From: Oscarella lobularis
Lineage: Eukaryota > Porifera > Homoscleromorpha > Homosclerophorida > Oscarellidae
Direction: 5' to 3'
NCBI RefSeq assembly: GCF_947507565.1
Contig: NC_089181.1
Location: 3,171,614 to 3,235,613 of the forward strand
Length of the DNA stretch: 64,000 nt
A model generated the notes under the pieces. The model made no database searches. It was given only the letters and a program-made list of their open reading frames with translations, and had not been told where the DNA came from. The stretch's first letter is position 1. The number at the start of each line of letters is the position of its first letter. Below, in pieces: positions 50,492-63,018 of the stretch. The position numbers and the translations under genes were made by a program.

Positions 50492-53400
50492 ATGGAAGTC
50501 AATCTCGTCGAAGAACTCAAGAAAATCAAGCTTCAGCAGCCCAAGTGAGATCGATTTCGGTTGCAGATGTCTTTCTTTAGTATCTCATCATAGCAAATTG
50601 GTCAATATCGGTCCGAAAGCGACGCGATCGTTTCCGGAGACGTATCGAAGAAATTCGAAGAAGGAAAAGATCGTCCTTTCGTACGCGGAGAACTTTCGAC
50701 GCCAATTCGTGCAGATATTCGGCGATCGCAAGCCTCTACTTCTCACGCCAAAGAACGAATGTCAAATCGACGTGAGAAAAAAATTGCCCAAAAAAGAGAC
50801 TTTTCTAATTTTAGTTTTAGAAATTCATTTCTTCGTACATAAGACCGACTCAACTTCGATTCAATGAACTGTACGACTATGACGGCGCTGCCGAATTCGT
50901 GGCGGATTACGTCACATACGAACTATTAAAAAATCCAACAGATTTGGTAAATAAAAAATTTAAAAATTTTTTTGTTTTAATTTTTCCCTTAGCCTCAAGC
51001 CATGAGATCTCCCACCACGGTTTTGCACGAACAGAAGGGCAATTGCCTTGAAATGAGCACTCTCCTTTGCTCTCTTCTCATTGGAAACGGATACGACGCC
51101 TATTGCGTGTCCGGCTACGCATTGAGAGAGGTGTGCAATATGGACGAAAAGAGGGACGTCTGCCCATTCCTTCAGGAACAACAAAAGGTATATATAGAGA
51201 ACATAAGAAGAATGACTCATATATACGTGTCTGTTCTTTTTTTGTTTAGGAAGAGACCGTTTCCGTCGAGCAGAAAGTTCGTAAGTACGCCGTCAAGCCG
51301 CCAAAAGACATGAAAAGCAAATTCATTAAAATGATGGATTCCCGGCAGCAGACGGCGAAAGAAGAAGCAATTCGGAAGAAGAAAGAAGACGAAGAAGCGA
51401 GAATAGAGGCGAGAGTCATATAACAAGAATCATCCCTCTATAATTCCCACGTATAGGAGCTTGAAAAACCGGGACCGGATAAGCTTTTTGGTCTGCGCGT
51501 TCACTGCTGGGTCTTGGTTCTTCACGGTCAACGAGAAGTACCGGAATCATTCTTTATTGAACCGTCGACGGGACGCGTTCGTTCTCTCGCGTTTGACGGC
51601 TATTTGGGCGTCGAGAGCATTTGGAATCATAAGAATTATTGGGTTAATATGCAGGACTGCGCTGATGGAGTCCAGGTACAGAAGAACAAGAGACTTATAC
51701 ATGTACAAATGACGTTTTGATTTTTTTCTAGTCTTTGGTTTATGATTTGGGTGACGCTGCCAAATGGGAATACATCTTTCCGACTGTCGAAAAACCAACG
51801 CTGAGACTGCCCGTGGACGATATGGAGGCTTCCTTTGCTATTGACGATGTAGGAAGACTTGCTGATATTCTAAAAGAAACGCGAGGTTTTCTTTAGGAAG
51901 AAGAGAATGCTGACTACGATAAAGATATTCTAGACATGCCTCCTTCTTGGGTTGAACCCTTGCAGTTGACAATAAGAGGTACTAATATTCTATTGTGGAG
52001 AGATGGAGGTATTTAGTTCTCTTTGACGGCCAGACGTCCAGTCTCGTTGTCCCAATGGAAAAAAGACGATTTTGTATAAGCGAGCGAAACTGGAGAAATT
52101 CGCTGATTATCTAAATCCAGACGGATTGGTCTGTCGGCTCACAATCGCAACCGATTCAGCGAGTGAGTCGAGACTCAAATATTGTTGACAATCAATTTCC
52201 TTTTTATTTTTTTCTTAGTGAAAAATGTCGTGGAAGTGCGCGAATGGTTCAAACACCGTAAAGATCACTTGGAGACGAGAGTGAGTAACAAACAGACGAA
52301 GCAAATTGTCGAGAAATTTGCGCCGGGACGATCAGACGGAAAGCATCTCAAAGGCAACGCGAAAAAATTCATTTATTGTACATAGATATCGTCGTCTTTG
52401 TTCCTTAGAGCACACCTATTTCGAAGACAATTCAGGAACTCGCACCATGCTCTTTTATGATCAGTAAGAAGCTCTATTGTTCTATCTCCAAGTCTCTTAT
52501 TTCTTCCCAAGTGCTCGTGTTGATGGGCTCATTCGACGAGAAGAAACTGCCGTCAATATGACGGAGCACTACGCAAATCGAGCCGATTTTCTCTATTTTT
52601 TTTCTGTCGACTTTGCTGCGTTGCCGCTGAAGAGATTTCGTCTCGCCGGCGAAGAGCCCGAACGTCCGATATTGGTACAGCACACACAACCCTCCTCTCC
52701 CCCCAAAAAGATTTCGTCTCCTTTAGAAAATGACTGAACGATATCATCGAAATTCGCTGAAATTGGCGTCGGAAGACGTCGCCGAACGCGTTTTCAACGA
52801 CGTCGAGGAACGCTTTCAGTTGACGTATCACTTGGACAAGGAACACATAACCGCTTGCACGCGAGATATAGCGAAACCGCCCGTTCATTGCACAGCGAAA
52901 GAGGGAACAGTCATTCGTCTCACATCCGACATGATCACCTCATTCAAGGCAAATAAAAATATAAAGAATTTTTATTTTGCAATGGTAACTGTTGCACAGG
53001 TGGACCAAAGCGCTCCCAAGGACAAGGACCTCGATATGTATCTATTGTTGACTGATTTATTAAAAGCTGAGGAGGATAGGCAAGCGTACGTGAGAGCTAC
53101 AGAACAAGAGGTTAGAAAAAAATCACCCCATGCATGAAACGCATTTTTCTCTCTCTCTCTCTCTAGGTGCGTCTCATTCTAAAGACGCGGCGTTCCGAGG
53201 AGGAGGCTTTGGAGCGATTGACTCTATCTGTTTATGATACGACGCGAAATGATACGGCGAAGCGTAGGCGCGAGGACGTGGAGCGGAAGCAGCGCGAAGA
53301 GGAGGAGGCTCGCAAGGAGATGCAGTTGGACTATTTGGCGCCCTTTCTCGCTCAGCTTGGGAATCCGGAGCGATTGACGCGCGATGACGCGAAGAAAGTG

Positions 53401-53809
53401 CGCGACACGTGTCTCAAGGATTTGAAGGAGCGTCTCGTTGCCATGGCGAATTTGATACAGAGCCGATTCGAAAAAGTATCAGAGAAAATAAAAAATCAAT
53501 TTTTTAATTAATTCTTTGTTGCCAGGAAACGCAGGAATTGCAGCGGAAACAGAGCTGGTTTCAGCAGAATCAAACGACGCTGAGTAAGGAAGAAGAGGAG
53601 GACTACGTTTCCTATTGCAGCGAAGCGATGTTTCGCATTCAAATCCTCGAACAACGACTAGACAGGTAAGCTCAATAGATCGCAATGCATATTAGAGGAA
53701 AGGGGGATTTATTTATTTATTTAGTCACAAGAGAACGGCCCCCGAAAAATACATGAATATGGAAAAGAAACTTCGCGAGGATCCTCGTTTGTCCGAGTTG
53801 GCAGCGTAA
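50492..53809 (+). CDS. DRC7: Dynein regulatory complex subunit 7
   Basis: Axonemal nexin-dynein regulatory complex protein (CCDC135/lobo), needed for ciliary and sperm motility. About 16 exons. Landmarks collinear with human DRC7: SYAENFRRQFVQIFGDRKPL, FISSYIRPTQLRFNELYDYD, transglutaminase-like TVLHEQKGNCLEMSTLLCSL, LIGNGYDAYCVSGYAL, GLRVHCWVLVLHGQREVPES, GVESIWNHKNYWVNMQDC, SRCPNGKKTILYKRAKLEKF, EDVAERVFNDVEERFQLTYH, TLSVYDTTRNDTAKRRRE, QLDYLAPFLAQLG and DPRLSELAA at the end. A papain-like transglutaminase core is present, as in other DRC7 proteins. Promoter shared with the dehydrogenase gene. Confidence 0.97.
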
Positions 53810-53931
53810 GTTGTATGCAAAATTAATTTATTCGGTAACGAACTGAAGTAGCGTCACGCTCTGCTAACAATGTAGGACCTCTTATACTTATAAAGGCTCT
53901 TCCTTACGTAGTCGGGGCTTTAGTTGGTGTG

Positions 53932-54539
53932 ATGAGTCTTTGCATGGCGGTTTCGTTCGTTCTTTTGATTTTTTCGACTTTGCACGGGTGTCTGTCGCAA
54001 GCCGTCGATGAGCCCGTCACCCTGTGCGCTTCGTCGGGCTCGCCCAATTGCGGGCCTTGCGCGTGCGGCTTTCAACAGTGCAAGCAGCGAGAACGATGCT
54101 GCTCTCCGACCCTGCCGTCTAAGTGCGTCGAGCGCGATCGTCCCTTTAGACAATGCTGTCCTCTTCAGTGCCTAAATGGAGGCACAAAAGTCGCCTTGGT
54201 ACTTGGTTACTAACAACATATACGTCTGTGCGTGCACGGTTCTTATTTTTAGCGTGATAGGCGCGATGTGAGTAAGAATGTTTGCGAAGTTCCGCAACCT
54301 CGGTGTCTTTGCTCCCTTGGATTTACTGGGCCGTGCTGCGAAAGTTAGCCAAGAAAAAGAGACAATCTGTTGATTTTTATTGAATATGGTATGTAGTCAA
54401 GCTTCGCAAGTGTCCTCCTAATACGAGGAAGGATCTGATTGATCCGATTTGTCGATATGAATGCACGGAAAACATGGACTGCGTTGCAGGAGGAAAGCAA
54501 TTGTGTTGTTTCTATGGTTGCTCTACCGTTTGCATTTAA
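53932..54539 (+). CDS. Secreted Cys-rich protein with EGF-like and WAP-like modules
   Basis: The signal peptide SLCMAVSFVLLIFSTLHGC is followed by a Cys-rich segment (CASSGSPNCGPCACGFQQC, RERCCSPTLPSKCVERD), an EGF-like unit spanning an intron (CPLQCLNGGTK ... VPQPRCLCSLGFTGPCCE), and a C-terminal WAP four-disulphide-like domain (KCPPNTRKDLIDPICRYECT, MDCVAGGKQLCCFYGCSTVC). Three exons, about 155 residues. WAP domains often inhibit proteases or act against microbes; the reactive loop here cannot be judged. No orthologue recognised. Confidence 0.75.
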
Positions 54540-54640
54540 CTGTTGTTGAAATACACTGGCGCAAATAAAAAATAAATAATTCACCGTTTTTATCGCGCGC
54601 TCCCGCTTCACTTGATATCAAACAGCCGTAAACCAACAAC

Positions 54641-55606
54641 ATGGTAAAATTTCTCGTCTTCTGGACGGTTCGCGATTCACTTTTCTATTCCAAAGGGCAA
54701 AGCGAAGAAGACGCGAAAGTTTGCTCAAGTGAAACGAATGATCTCCGCAAAGGATGCCCGCGTGTGAGCGCAAAAACGATGTTCTCTCCTTCGAATCGCT
54801 TCATTTTCGCCTCCACAGCAAAAAGAAAGACAAGGAAAAGAAGCAGGAAGTTGCTAAGAAGGACAAAGAAGGCCAAATTCGCCACGCGTACGTCAATTGG
54901 CCGATCGTAAAGGGAAAAAAAAAAGCGGAGTACGTTTTTCTTTAGTCCTCAGACATCCTCAGCTCTCTTCTTTCAATACAACACTCAGCTCGGACCGCCC
55001 TTTCACATTCTCATCGATACGAATTTCATCAATTTTTCTATACAGAACAAACTGGACGTGATGCAATCGATGATGGATTGCCTCTACGCTAAATGTTTGA
55101 TTTGAAATCGCTTTTGACGTAAGAAATTCGAGGCTATGTTCTAGGTATTCCTTATATCACCGATTGCGTTATGGCCGAGTTGGAGAAACTTGGGCCCAAA
55201 TTTCGCGTGGCTTTGAGAATTGCAAAGGATCCTCGATTTCAACGATTGCCTTGCATGCATAAGGGAACGTACGCTGATGACTGTCTTGTGAATAGAGTCA
55301 CTGAGGTAAGTAATGTATTTTGTGTTATGGATGTAGCTATTTTAATCTTGGGGCTTTATAGCACAAGTGTTATATTGTGGCTACGTGTGATCGCGATTTG
55401 AAGAGACGGATACGGAAAATTCCTGGGGTTCCTATTATGTATATTACGCAGCACAGGTTAGTCTATACGTCACGTGTTGTCTTTTGACGTGATTCAGTTG
55501 TATATAGGTACAGCATAGAAAGAATGCCAGACGCCTATGGAGGTAAGTGAAGACTGGCTACACTTGAATTTTCGTATTAACGTTTTGTCTAGCTCCTCGC
55601 ATTTAA
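54641..55606 (+). CDS. FCF1: rRNA-processing endonuclease FCF1/UTP24
   Basis: PIN-domain nuclease that cleaves pre-18S rRNA at sites A1 and A2 in the small-subunit processome. The start codon ATG forms an exon by itself: the next bases are GTAAAATTT and the intron ends CCAAAG at about 54696, after which [20 protein letters not shown] follows exactly as in eukaryotic FCF1. Later exons give [108 protein letters not shown] and [15 protein letters not shown]. The PIN acidic residues (IDTN, DDCL, CDRDL) are all present. Confidence 0.96.
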
Positions 55607-55708
55607 ATATGTCAGCGAATTTAGGACTACAGTAACTCAAAAAATGAAGAAGATTTACAATTTTAATTTCTTTATTGATGGATACGGGTGTCGCGACACG
55701 TGATAAAA

Positions 55709-58700
55709 ATGGAAGGCGTAGTTCGTTTGACTGTCAGCCATGGCCAGCCTTCGTCGCGGCTTCCTTGTGGCTGCAATGATCTCTACATGGCCTGTTCTGT
55801 AGGGAAAATAGACGTGGGCGTGTGGAGGATAGAGAATTCGTCTAGTCCAGTAAGCTTGTCAACCGAAGCCTTGCTCACCCGAAAACGCCAGTCTTTTAGC
55901 CTCTACTACTAATCGGCCATCAATCTCCAATCTTATCGCTATCGTTCGGTCGGGCAAGCGAATCCACAACGCTCTGCTCGGCGTCAGAACGCTACGTTTT
56001 CCTCTGGAACATCGACGAATGCAAAACGCGACTCGACGACGGTAAGCCACGAGATCCGTTACAAGACAAAAGAGCATCTATGCTGTTCACAAGGCGAACA
56101 ACCCAGAGCTCGAATTCTCTACTCAGAGCAAGGCCCCGTTCAATATCTTTCATTGAATTGCGCCGACACTCGCGTTGCTTGTTGCATGGAAAAAGAAGTT
56201 CACGTGCTTTCAGCAACGGTAAATAAATCGAGCGTTTTGTTTGCTTGGGAAAATGTACTCTTTTAGGGCCAAGGAGCTGAAGCGATTTTGGAAGGTCATT
56301 CTGGCCTTGTCACAGCGGCCGAGTTTCTTTCAGATAAGCCGGATTGGATTGTGTCTGTTTCAGAAGATAGAACCTTTAAAGTAAGTAAACACAATGTCTC
56401 GTTTTACTTCATTACTTTGTGTTTTTTTCTAGATCTGGGATGTTGTTCAAGGATCTCTTGTGTATCAATCTGCTATTGTATCAGGTACGATTTGCTCAAA
56501 TTCTATAAATTTGATTTTATTGTCTTTCTAGCTTTTGCTTTTCTTTCTGTGTGCGTTCATCCTCTGGAGGCTCAGTTCTCTATTGGATCTTCGGACGGGA
56601 AGGTTCGCGTTTACAGTGCTACCATGGAGACGGGATTCCGCTGTCTTCAAGAAATCAACGTGAAGAAGATGATGCCAGTAAAGGAAAGGATTTCATTAGA
56701 AGAAGAAGACGCAGAAGTGAAGCCCAAAGTAATCAGCAGTCATCCTGCGTGGAAAAGAAGAACAGAGACAAGGAAAAGCGAAGAGGAGGAGACGATGGAG
56801 GACGAGACAGAAATCGAGATGACTGTACTGGGATTAAGTTATTGTGGCACTTCAGCTGACACAGAGACAAGTACTCATCCTCTCATTGGACAGCTCAGTC
56901 GTCCCCAAGATCGTGACACAGAACTCAAGTATGTGTCTCAATTTTATTGACGTAATTGGTTTCTTTTAATTCTCTCTTTAGGGCTGCTTTGGGTTCGAAG
57001 AGTTCCTTTCTTGTTGTAGGCGTGTCTACTGGGTTGCTTGTGCTCGACACTCAGAGTTGGTCTACTCTTGGATTCGTCGATTTTCAAGGTTTGATTTTTA
57101 GGAGATGTATAAGCCATCGCGGTCATATTCTACTTGCAGAACCGCTAGCTGGTCCCCACGGCGATTATCTGGTGAATTTGGCCGAATCTGTTGTACTAAG
57201 ACAGACGTCGACGTGGGAAGTAAAGAACGATGCACTTGTGCGCTTAGGTAATGATGTCTTGTCTTCTCAGATTTGGTGCGCTGTCTCAAGTCTTTTCGAG
57301 AGAACTTGCTACGCATTGTCTCTGACAAAAGTTGAGGCATTGCAGCAGAGTAGTCATCCCGTACGAAAATGATACATGCAGTACTTTTTGTTCACTCTTT
57401 GTTTCTTGCAGACTCCTTTATCTAGCGAAAAAGGCGAGCAAACGTTTGACATAGGAAGGCAGTTGTCCGTACTTTCCAGGTACGTAAAATTGGCTTGGAG
57501 TTTTTTTACGCGAGCCCTTCACTTACAGTGAGCCTCTTGCAAAAGATTCTCCCTTGAGATCTGAACTAGTAATGAAGCAGAAAGCAGCTCCTTCTACAAA
57601 GAAGAAAACCGGTGCCTACTATCAGTTTTTCTTTTCATGTTCTAAAGACGATCTGTTATAATTAGGAATTGGAACAAATGACCGGCCACTGACCTTCAAG
57701 TCATCAGTGAAATCGTCTGGTTATGGATCAGTGGCTCCCCCGTACTATTAGACCTATGAAATTCTTTATAGCTGATATCTTTTTCTATTGTAGAACAAAA
57801 CTGTTTGTGCCACGAACTGACCTGAAACAGAAAAAGCCTTCCGCTGGAAAAGCGTCAGCAAAATCCGTCAATAGAAGGTATTGACTGCTATTTAGAAATG
57901 AGAATTTTGGAAGTTGAAGTACAGTGAGTATCCTGTGTCTGGTGGACCTCCAGTTCATCTAAAAAAAGCTGCTTCTTTATTTGGAAAGCCTGTTGCGTTA
58001 GGGAAAGTATCTTTTTCTGGTAGGATTCGTAAAGTTGAATCTCTTCGCTACATATTGCTATTTAGATGACGGGAGCCGCGTCGCTTGCGCTTCTGCAAAT
58101 AATTCCGTGATTTGCGTCAACTCGTCTTTAGCGGGAAAAGGAAGCACGTTTCGAGGTCTTTTTTTTCTAATTCAGCATGCTTACTCTATTTGGGCTTCTT
58201 CAGGACACGATGGCTCAATTACGAGCATTCATTGGAGCCACAAAAGCGATTGGTTGCTAACTGGATCGACGGATCGAACGGCGAGGCTGTGGTCAATTAG
58301 TCAACTCGATAAACCTATTCTAACGTTGGACAGTTTGAACAGCAATTTTAAAGGAGACCAGCCAACAAAGGTGCGTTAGCTCATCTCGAAGAGTTTCGCC
58401 ATGTAATTCCCCCGGCCTTTTTTAGTCTGGCGAAACTAGACATGGTTTCAAAGAGATAAAGGAGAGTCGGTTTTATTACGTAGACAAATTTCTACTGGTG
58501 GCCAGTGGCGACTCTCTCTACATGTACAAATACTTTATCGACTCTCAAAAAGTCGACGATATCAAAAGGTAGCGTCGTTGCTCTGTTGCAACTATCCAAT
58601 GCTAGTCTTCCTTCTTTTCCCCAAGATATCAAACAAATAATAAGTACAAACTTGTCAAGTCGTTTTCTGCCCAAAAAGCTCAAAATATAACAACGTTTTC

Positions 58701-59463
58701 ATCAGTCAATAGCTTCCATTCCTGTAAGGAGTCAATTGCTTCTTTCAGCAAAGCGAATTCCTGTTTAGGTCTTGTTCTGACGGCCGGTTCCGATAAAACA
58801 GTGGAAATCTTTGACATGAACGCGGGTCGTAGCGCTCGTTTGATGCCAGACGTCCACACTCGACCAGTGCACTGCATATCTCAAAATGAGGTACTCTAGG
58901 AAGAGAGGTCGTTCGCTTCGGAGCCGGAGCGTGACTGTGTACAGGGTTCTTCGTTTGTAAGTCATCCTCCTGGTGCATACGATCTATTTCTCACCGCTGC
59001 TGCAGCGGATGGGATAAAATTATGGGATTTGAGAGAAGATCGGTTAGATCATTTGAGCTCGAAATTTCAACCTACTCTCTTGGTGGTATTTGTGTGCAGA
59101 TGCGTGAGACGCTATAGTGGACACGCCAATCGTTTTCATTCCGTCGGAATGTCGTTTAGTCCGTGTGGGCGTTTTATTGCCTGTGGCTCAGAAGATAAAT
59201 CGGTAAGAGGGCATACGCGGTGAAGTGTCAGTCGCCATATCAATGTCTCGTAGGCATACTTGTATGATATTCGTGCAAATACGTTTTTGAACAAGTTGAC
59301 AGGTCACTGCGATGTGGTGGCAGACGTTGCATTTCATCCTCAAGTTCCACAGGTAAAATTATTAGCCTTCAAGGGTCATCATGCTACTGTGGGATTTTTT
59401 GCCTAGTTGGTGACCAGCTGCCTCGATGGACAGTTGAGGCTGTTTTCAGATGTACAAAAATGA
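55709..59463 (+). CDS. WDR27: WD-repeat protein 27
   Basis: Large WD40 protein of unknown biochemical role. Many exons; conserved landmarks with human WDR27 are CSASERYVFLWNIDECK, EGHSGLVTAAEFL, VSVSEDRTFKIWDVVQGSLV, FSIGSSDGKVRVYSA, FLVVGVSTGLLVLDTQSW, a Lys/Ser-rich spacer (57.4-58.0 kb) with KKTG, SSVKSSGYGSVAP-like sequence and YPVSGGPPVH, then SRVACASANNSVICVNSSLA, HDGSITSIHWSHKSDWLLTG, DRTARLWSISQLDKPILTLD, DMNAGRSARLMPDVHTRPVH, DLFLTAAAADGIKLWDLRED, GMSFSPCGRFIACGSEDKS and the last repeat LVTSCLDGQLRLF. Two WD clusters, probably two propellers. Exon edges in 56.0-56.2 kb are uncertain. Confidence 0.88.
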
Positions 59464-59623
59464 TTTCGTTTTTTTGAGAGAACTCTACTGTACATTTCCC
59501 GCGCGTGGGCGCAATTTGAACTTCGAAAGCGCGCGCGCGCGCGAGACCAGTGTCACGCCCTCGCGGAACCCCAAACGGCGATCTCTCTGTTCTGACTAAG
59601 CAGGCGGCTAGAAGAGACCGGAA

Positions 59624-60598
59624 ATGTCGTCAAAAGGTTTTCGGTGCTTTCTTAGAACCTCTTACATGCAGAAAGCGGCGTGTTTGATTTCTTTTAGGAA
59701 AGGCGGCCTTCGCTACGCCAGACGAGGTAGGAAACAGACGTAGAAAGAGCGGTTGTACATTGCTTAGACTACACTGGTCAGATTTCGAAAGGGCACGAAA
59801 ACATGCTGAGTGTTTTGGAGGAAAGAAAGATGAGACTAATGGCGTCGAAATCTCTGTGGGACAAGGCAAGTCTCAGCACGTTCCTCTCGCTCTAAAATAA
59901 CCTCTTCCGTCGCTTACAGGACGTCAATAGCACAATTGATCACATATTAAGGTATAAATACGAGTCAAATTTATTTATTTATTTATTTTCGTCTCAGATT
60001 GAATGATGATTCGTTGACCGTTGATCTTCTTCCTAAGCTTACTGAGTGGTAATCGAAGTGTTTTGGTGTAAATTTCTTTTTGAAAAACGCGGTTCTCAGT
60101 GTACGAGATGGGGAAAAAGTGCCGTCTTCATCTCCAGCTCTCACAATGGGTGCCTGCTTAGAACTGCTCTCTTTGCTACAGCGAATGCTAAACGAATCGA
60201 AATATGAAGAGTAAGGCGCGAAAAACGACAGCAAAAGAAAGAGTTGTGCAATGTTTTTTTGTTTGTAGCTATATTGTCATTGTATTGGATTTCCTTCTGA
60301 CTGTTACAAATCGATGGTGGAAGACGTTGACGGAAATGTCGAATCCAGAAGATTTACGTCACAGCAAGTGAGATCAATGACGAGTCATATTTTAAGAAAA
60401 GATTTCTCTTTTTTTTTCAGAAGTACACCAGGTATGTACGTGCGTCTCATAGAAATGAGTGACAGAGTCGAATCCTTGGCAAAAAGACGGTCAAGAGCAG
60501 GAGAAAAAGCGAGGGTAAGGAAGGCACGAGTGAGAGCACACAAATGATTTATTACCACTACACTCCAGGTTTTTTCAACGCTACTCAAACAACTGTAG
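59624..60598 (+). CDS. Katanin p80 con80-domain protein (KATNBL1-like)
   Basis: About 220 residues over eight small exons. The order is MSSKGKAAFATPDE, ISKGHENMLSVLEERKMRLM, ASKSLWDKDVNSTIDHILRL, NDDSLTVDLLPKLTEW, ALTMGACLELLSLLQRMLN, ESKYEDYIVIVLDFLLTVTN and a basic C-terminus (ESLAKRRSRAGEKARVFSTL). The helical part, with LL-x-S-KYE-x-Y, matches the con80 domain by which katanin p80 and KATNBL1 bind katanin p60, regulating microtubule severing. No WD40 repeats are present here, which favours KATNBL1 over KATNB1. One intron has a GC donor (59866-59919). Confidence 0.6.
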
Positions 60599-60671
60599 AA
60601 TCCGTGGCACATGCTTATTTTTATTAGCCAAAATCGCACGTTTTTAAACTGACTAATAATAATAACGATTA

Positions 60672-61155
60672 TTATCTAAATCCAGGAGGCGCCAGAGACG
60701 AGCCGGAAGTCGATCCAGCAGCACCAGGACCAAGCAAAAGCTACACAACAAAAACAAGTAAATTAATAGATAAAAATAAATATTAAACATTCGCTTGCCT
60801 GTCTTTGCTGCATTTGCTGTTGCTCTTGAATTTGGACTCGTTCGGACTCAAACATAATTGGCAGAAAGAGAAGAGTCGCTGAGCTGACAGCAATCCACAT
60901 GGCATTGCGAGAGAAGCTGTAGCCCCACGAAAGGCCCGTCGACGTCAATTTGGCGACGTAAGCGGTCCCGTCGCGCAGCTTCTCGGGAAACATCTCCGTT
61001 AGACCCCATAGACGCTCGCCGAGCGTCTCGTCCGGCTCCTGCAAGGCGAAGTAGGCTTGTTTTAGGGCCACCGTCGCGACGATCTTTCTCTATTGCGTTT
61101 CTGCACTTACGTCGTCGTATGACTCGCTGGAATCGGGCAATTCTTTGACCGACAT
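60672..61155 (-). CDS. TOMM22: Mitochondrial import receptor subunit TOM22
   Basis: Central receptor and organiser of the TOM complex in the outer mitochondrial membrane. Exons: MSVKELPDSSESYDD; then EPDETLGERLWGLTEMFPEK, LTSTGLSWGYSFSRNAMWIA, VSSATLLFLPIMFESERVQI and QEQQQMQQRQ; then LLLGPGAAGSTSGSSLAPPG. DETLxERLWGLTEMFPE and the QQQ-QRQ-LLLGP end are hallmarks of animal Tom22; one tail-anchor helix with a Pro in the centre is present. The acidic presequence-binding head is shorter than in human. The second intron has a GC donor (60741-60798). Divergent from PP1, 163 bases apart. Confidence 0.96.
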
Positions 61156-61318
61156 TTCGGGAATCGTGCGAATTTGTAAGACTTTAATACGGGGTTCCTT
61201 CTAGCGTGCCATGGCTCAATTAAATTTAGATTCGTTAGTGCCCACCCCGTGGTGACGTCAGGATCAGAGCAACGGCTCATCGTGTCGACTTCTACGCGCA
61301 TTTATTCACCGAAGAACG

Positions 61319-62765
<1,447 letters not shown>

Positions 62766-63018
62766 CGCGACTCTGTCAGGTGCTTTGATGGTTTTAAATT
62801 AGCTGTAGCTCGAAAAAAATGGGTGGTTGGGGGGATTGTATGTACTGTATCTGCTGAAAGCGTTTGTCTAACTGAACTGCCTCCCCTTCTCTCTCGCTCT
62901 CTGTCGTTCGTACGTACCTATACGTCAGCTCAATTTTGGTGAATTAAAATATTTAGTAAGATTTCGTTTGGGCTTTATAAAACTGTTCTTCTTCTTGCGA
63001 ATTAATTAGTTTCCTTTT

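Noticed and set aside
59530-59560. GCGCGCGCGC tract before the katanin-like gene as a special element
   Set aside because: A short alternating GC run in a GC-rich promoter; nothing further supports a function.
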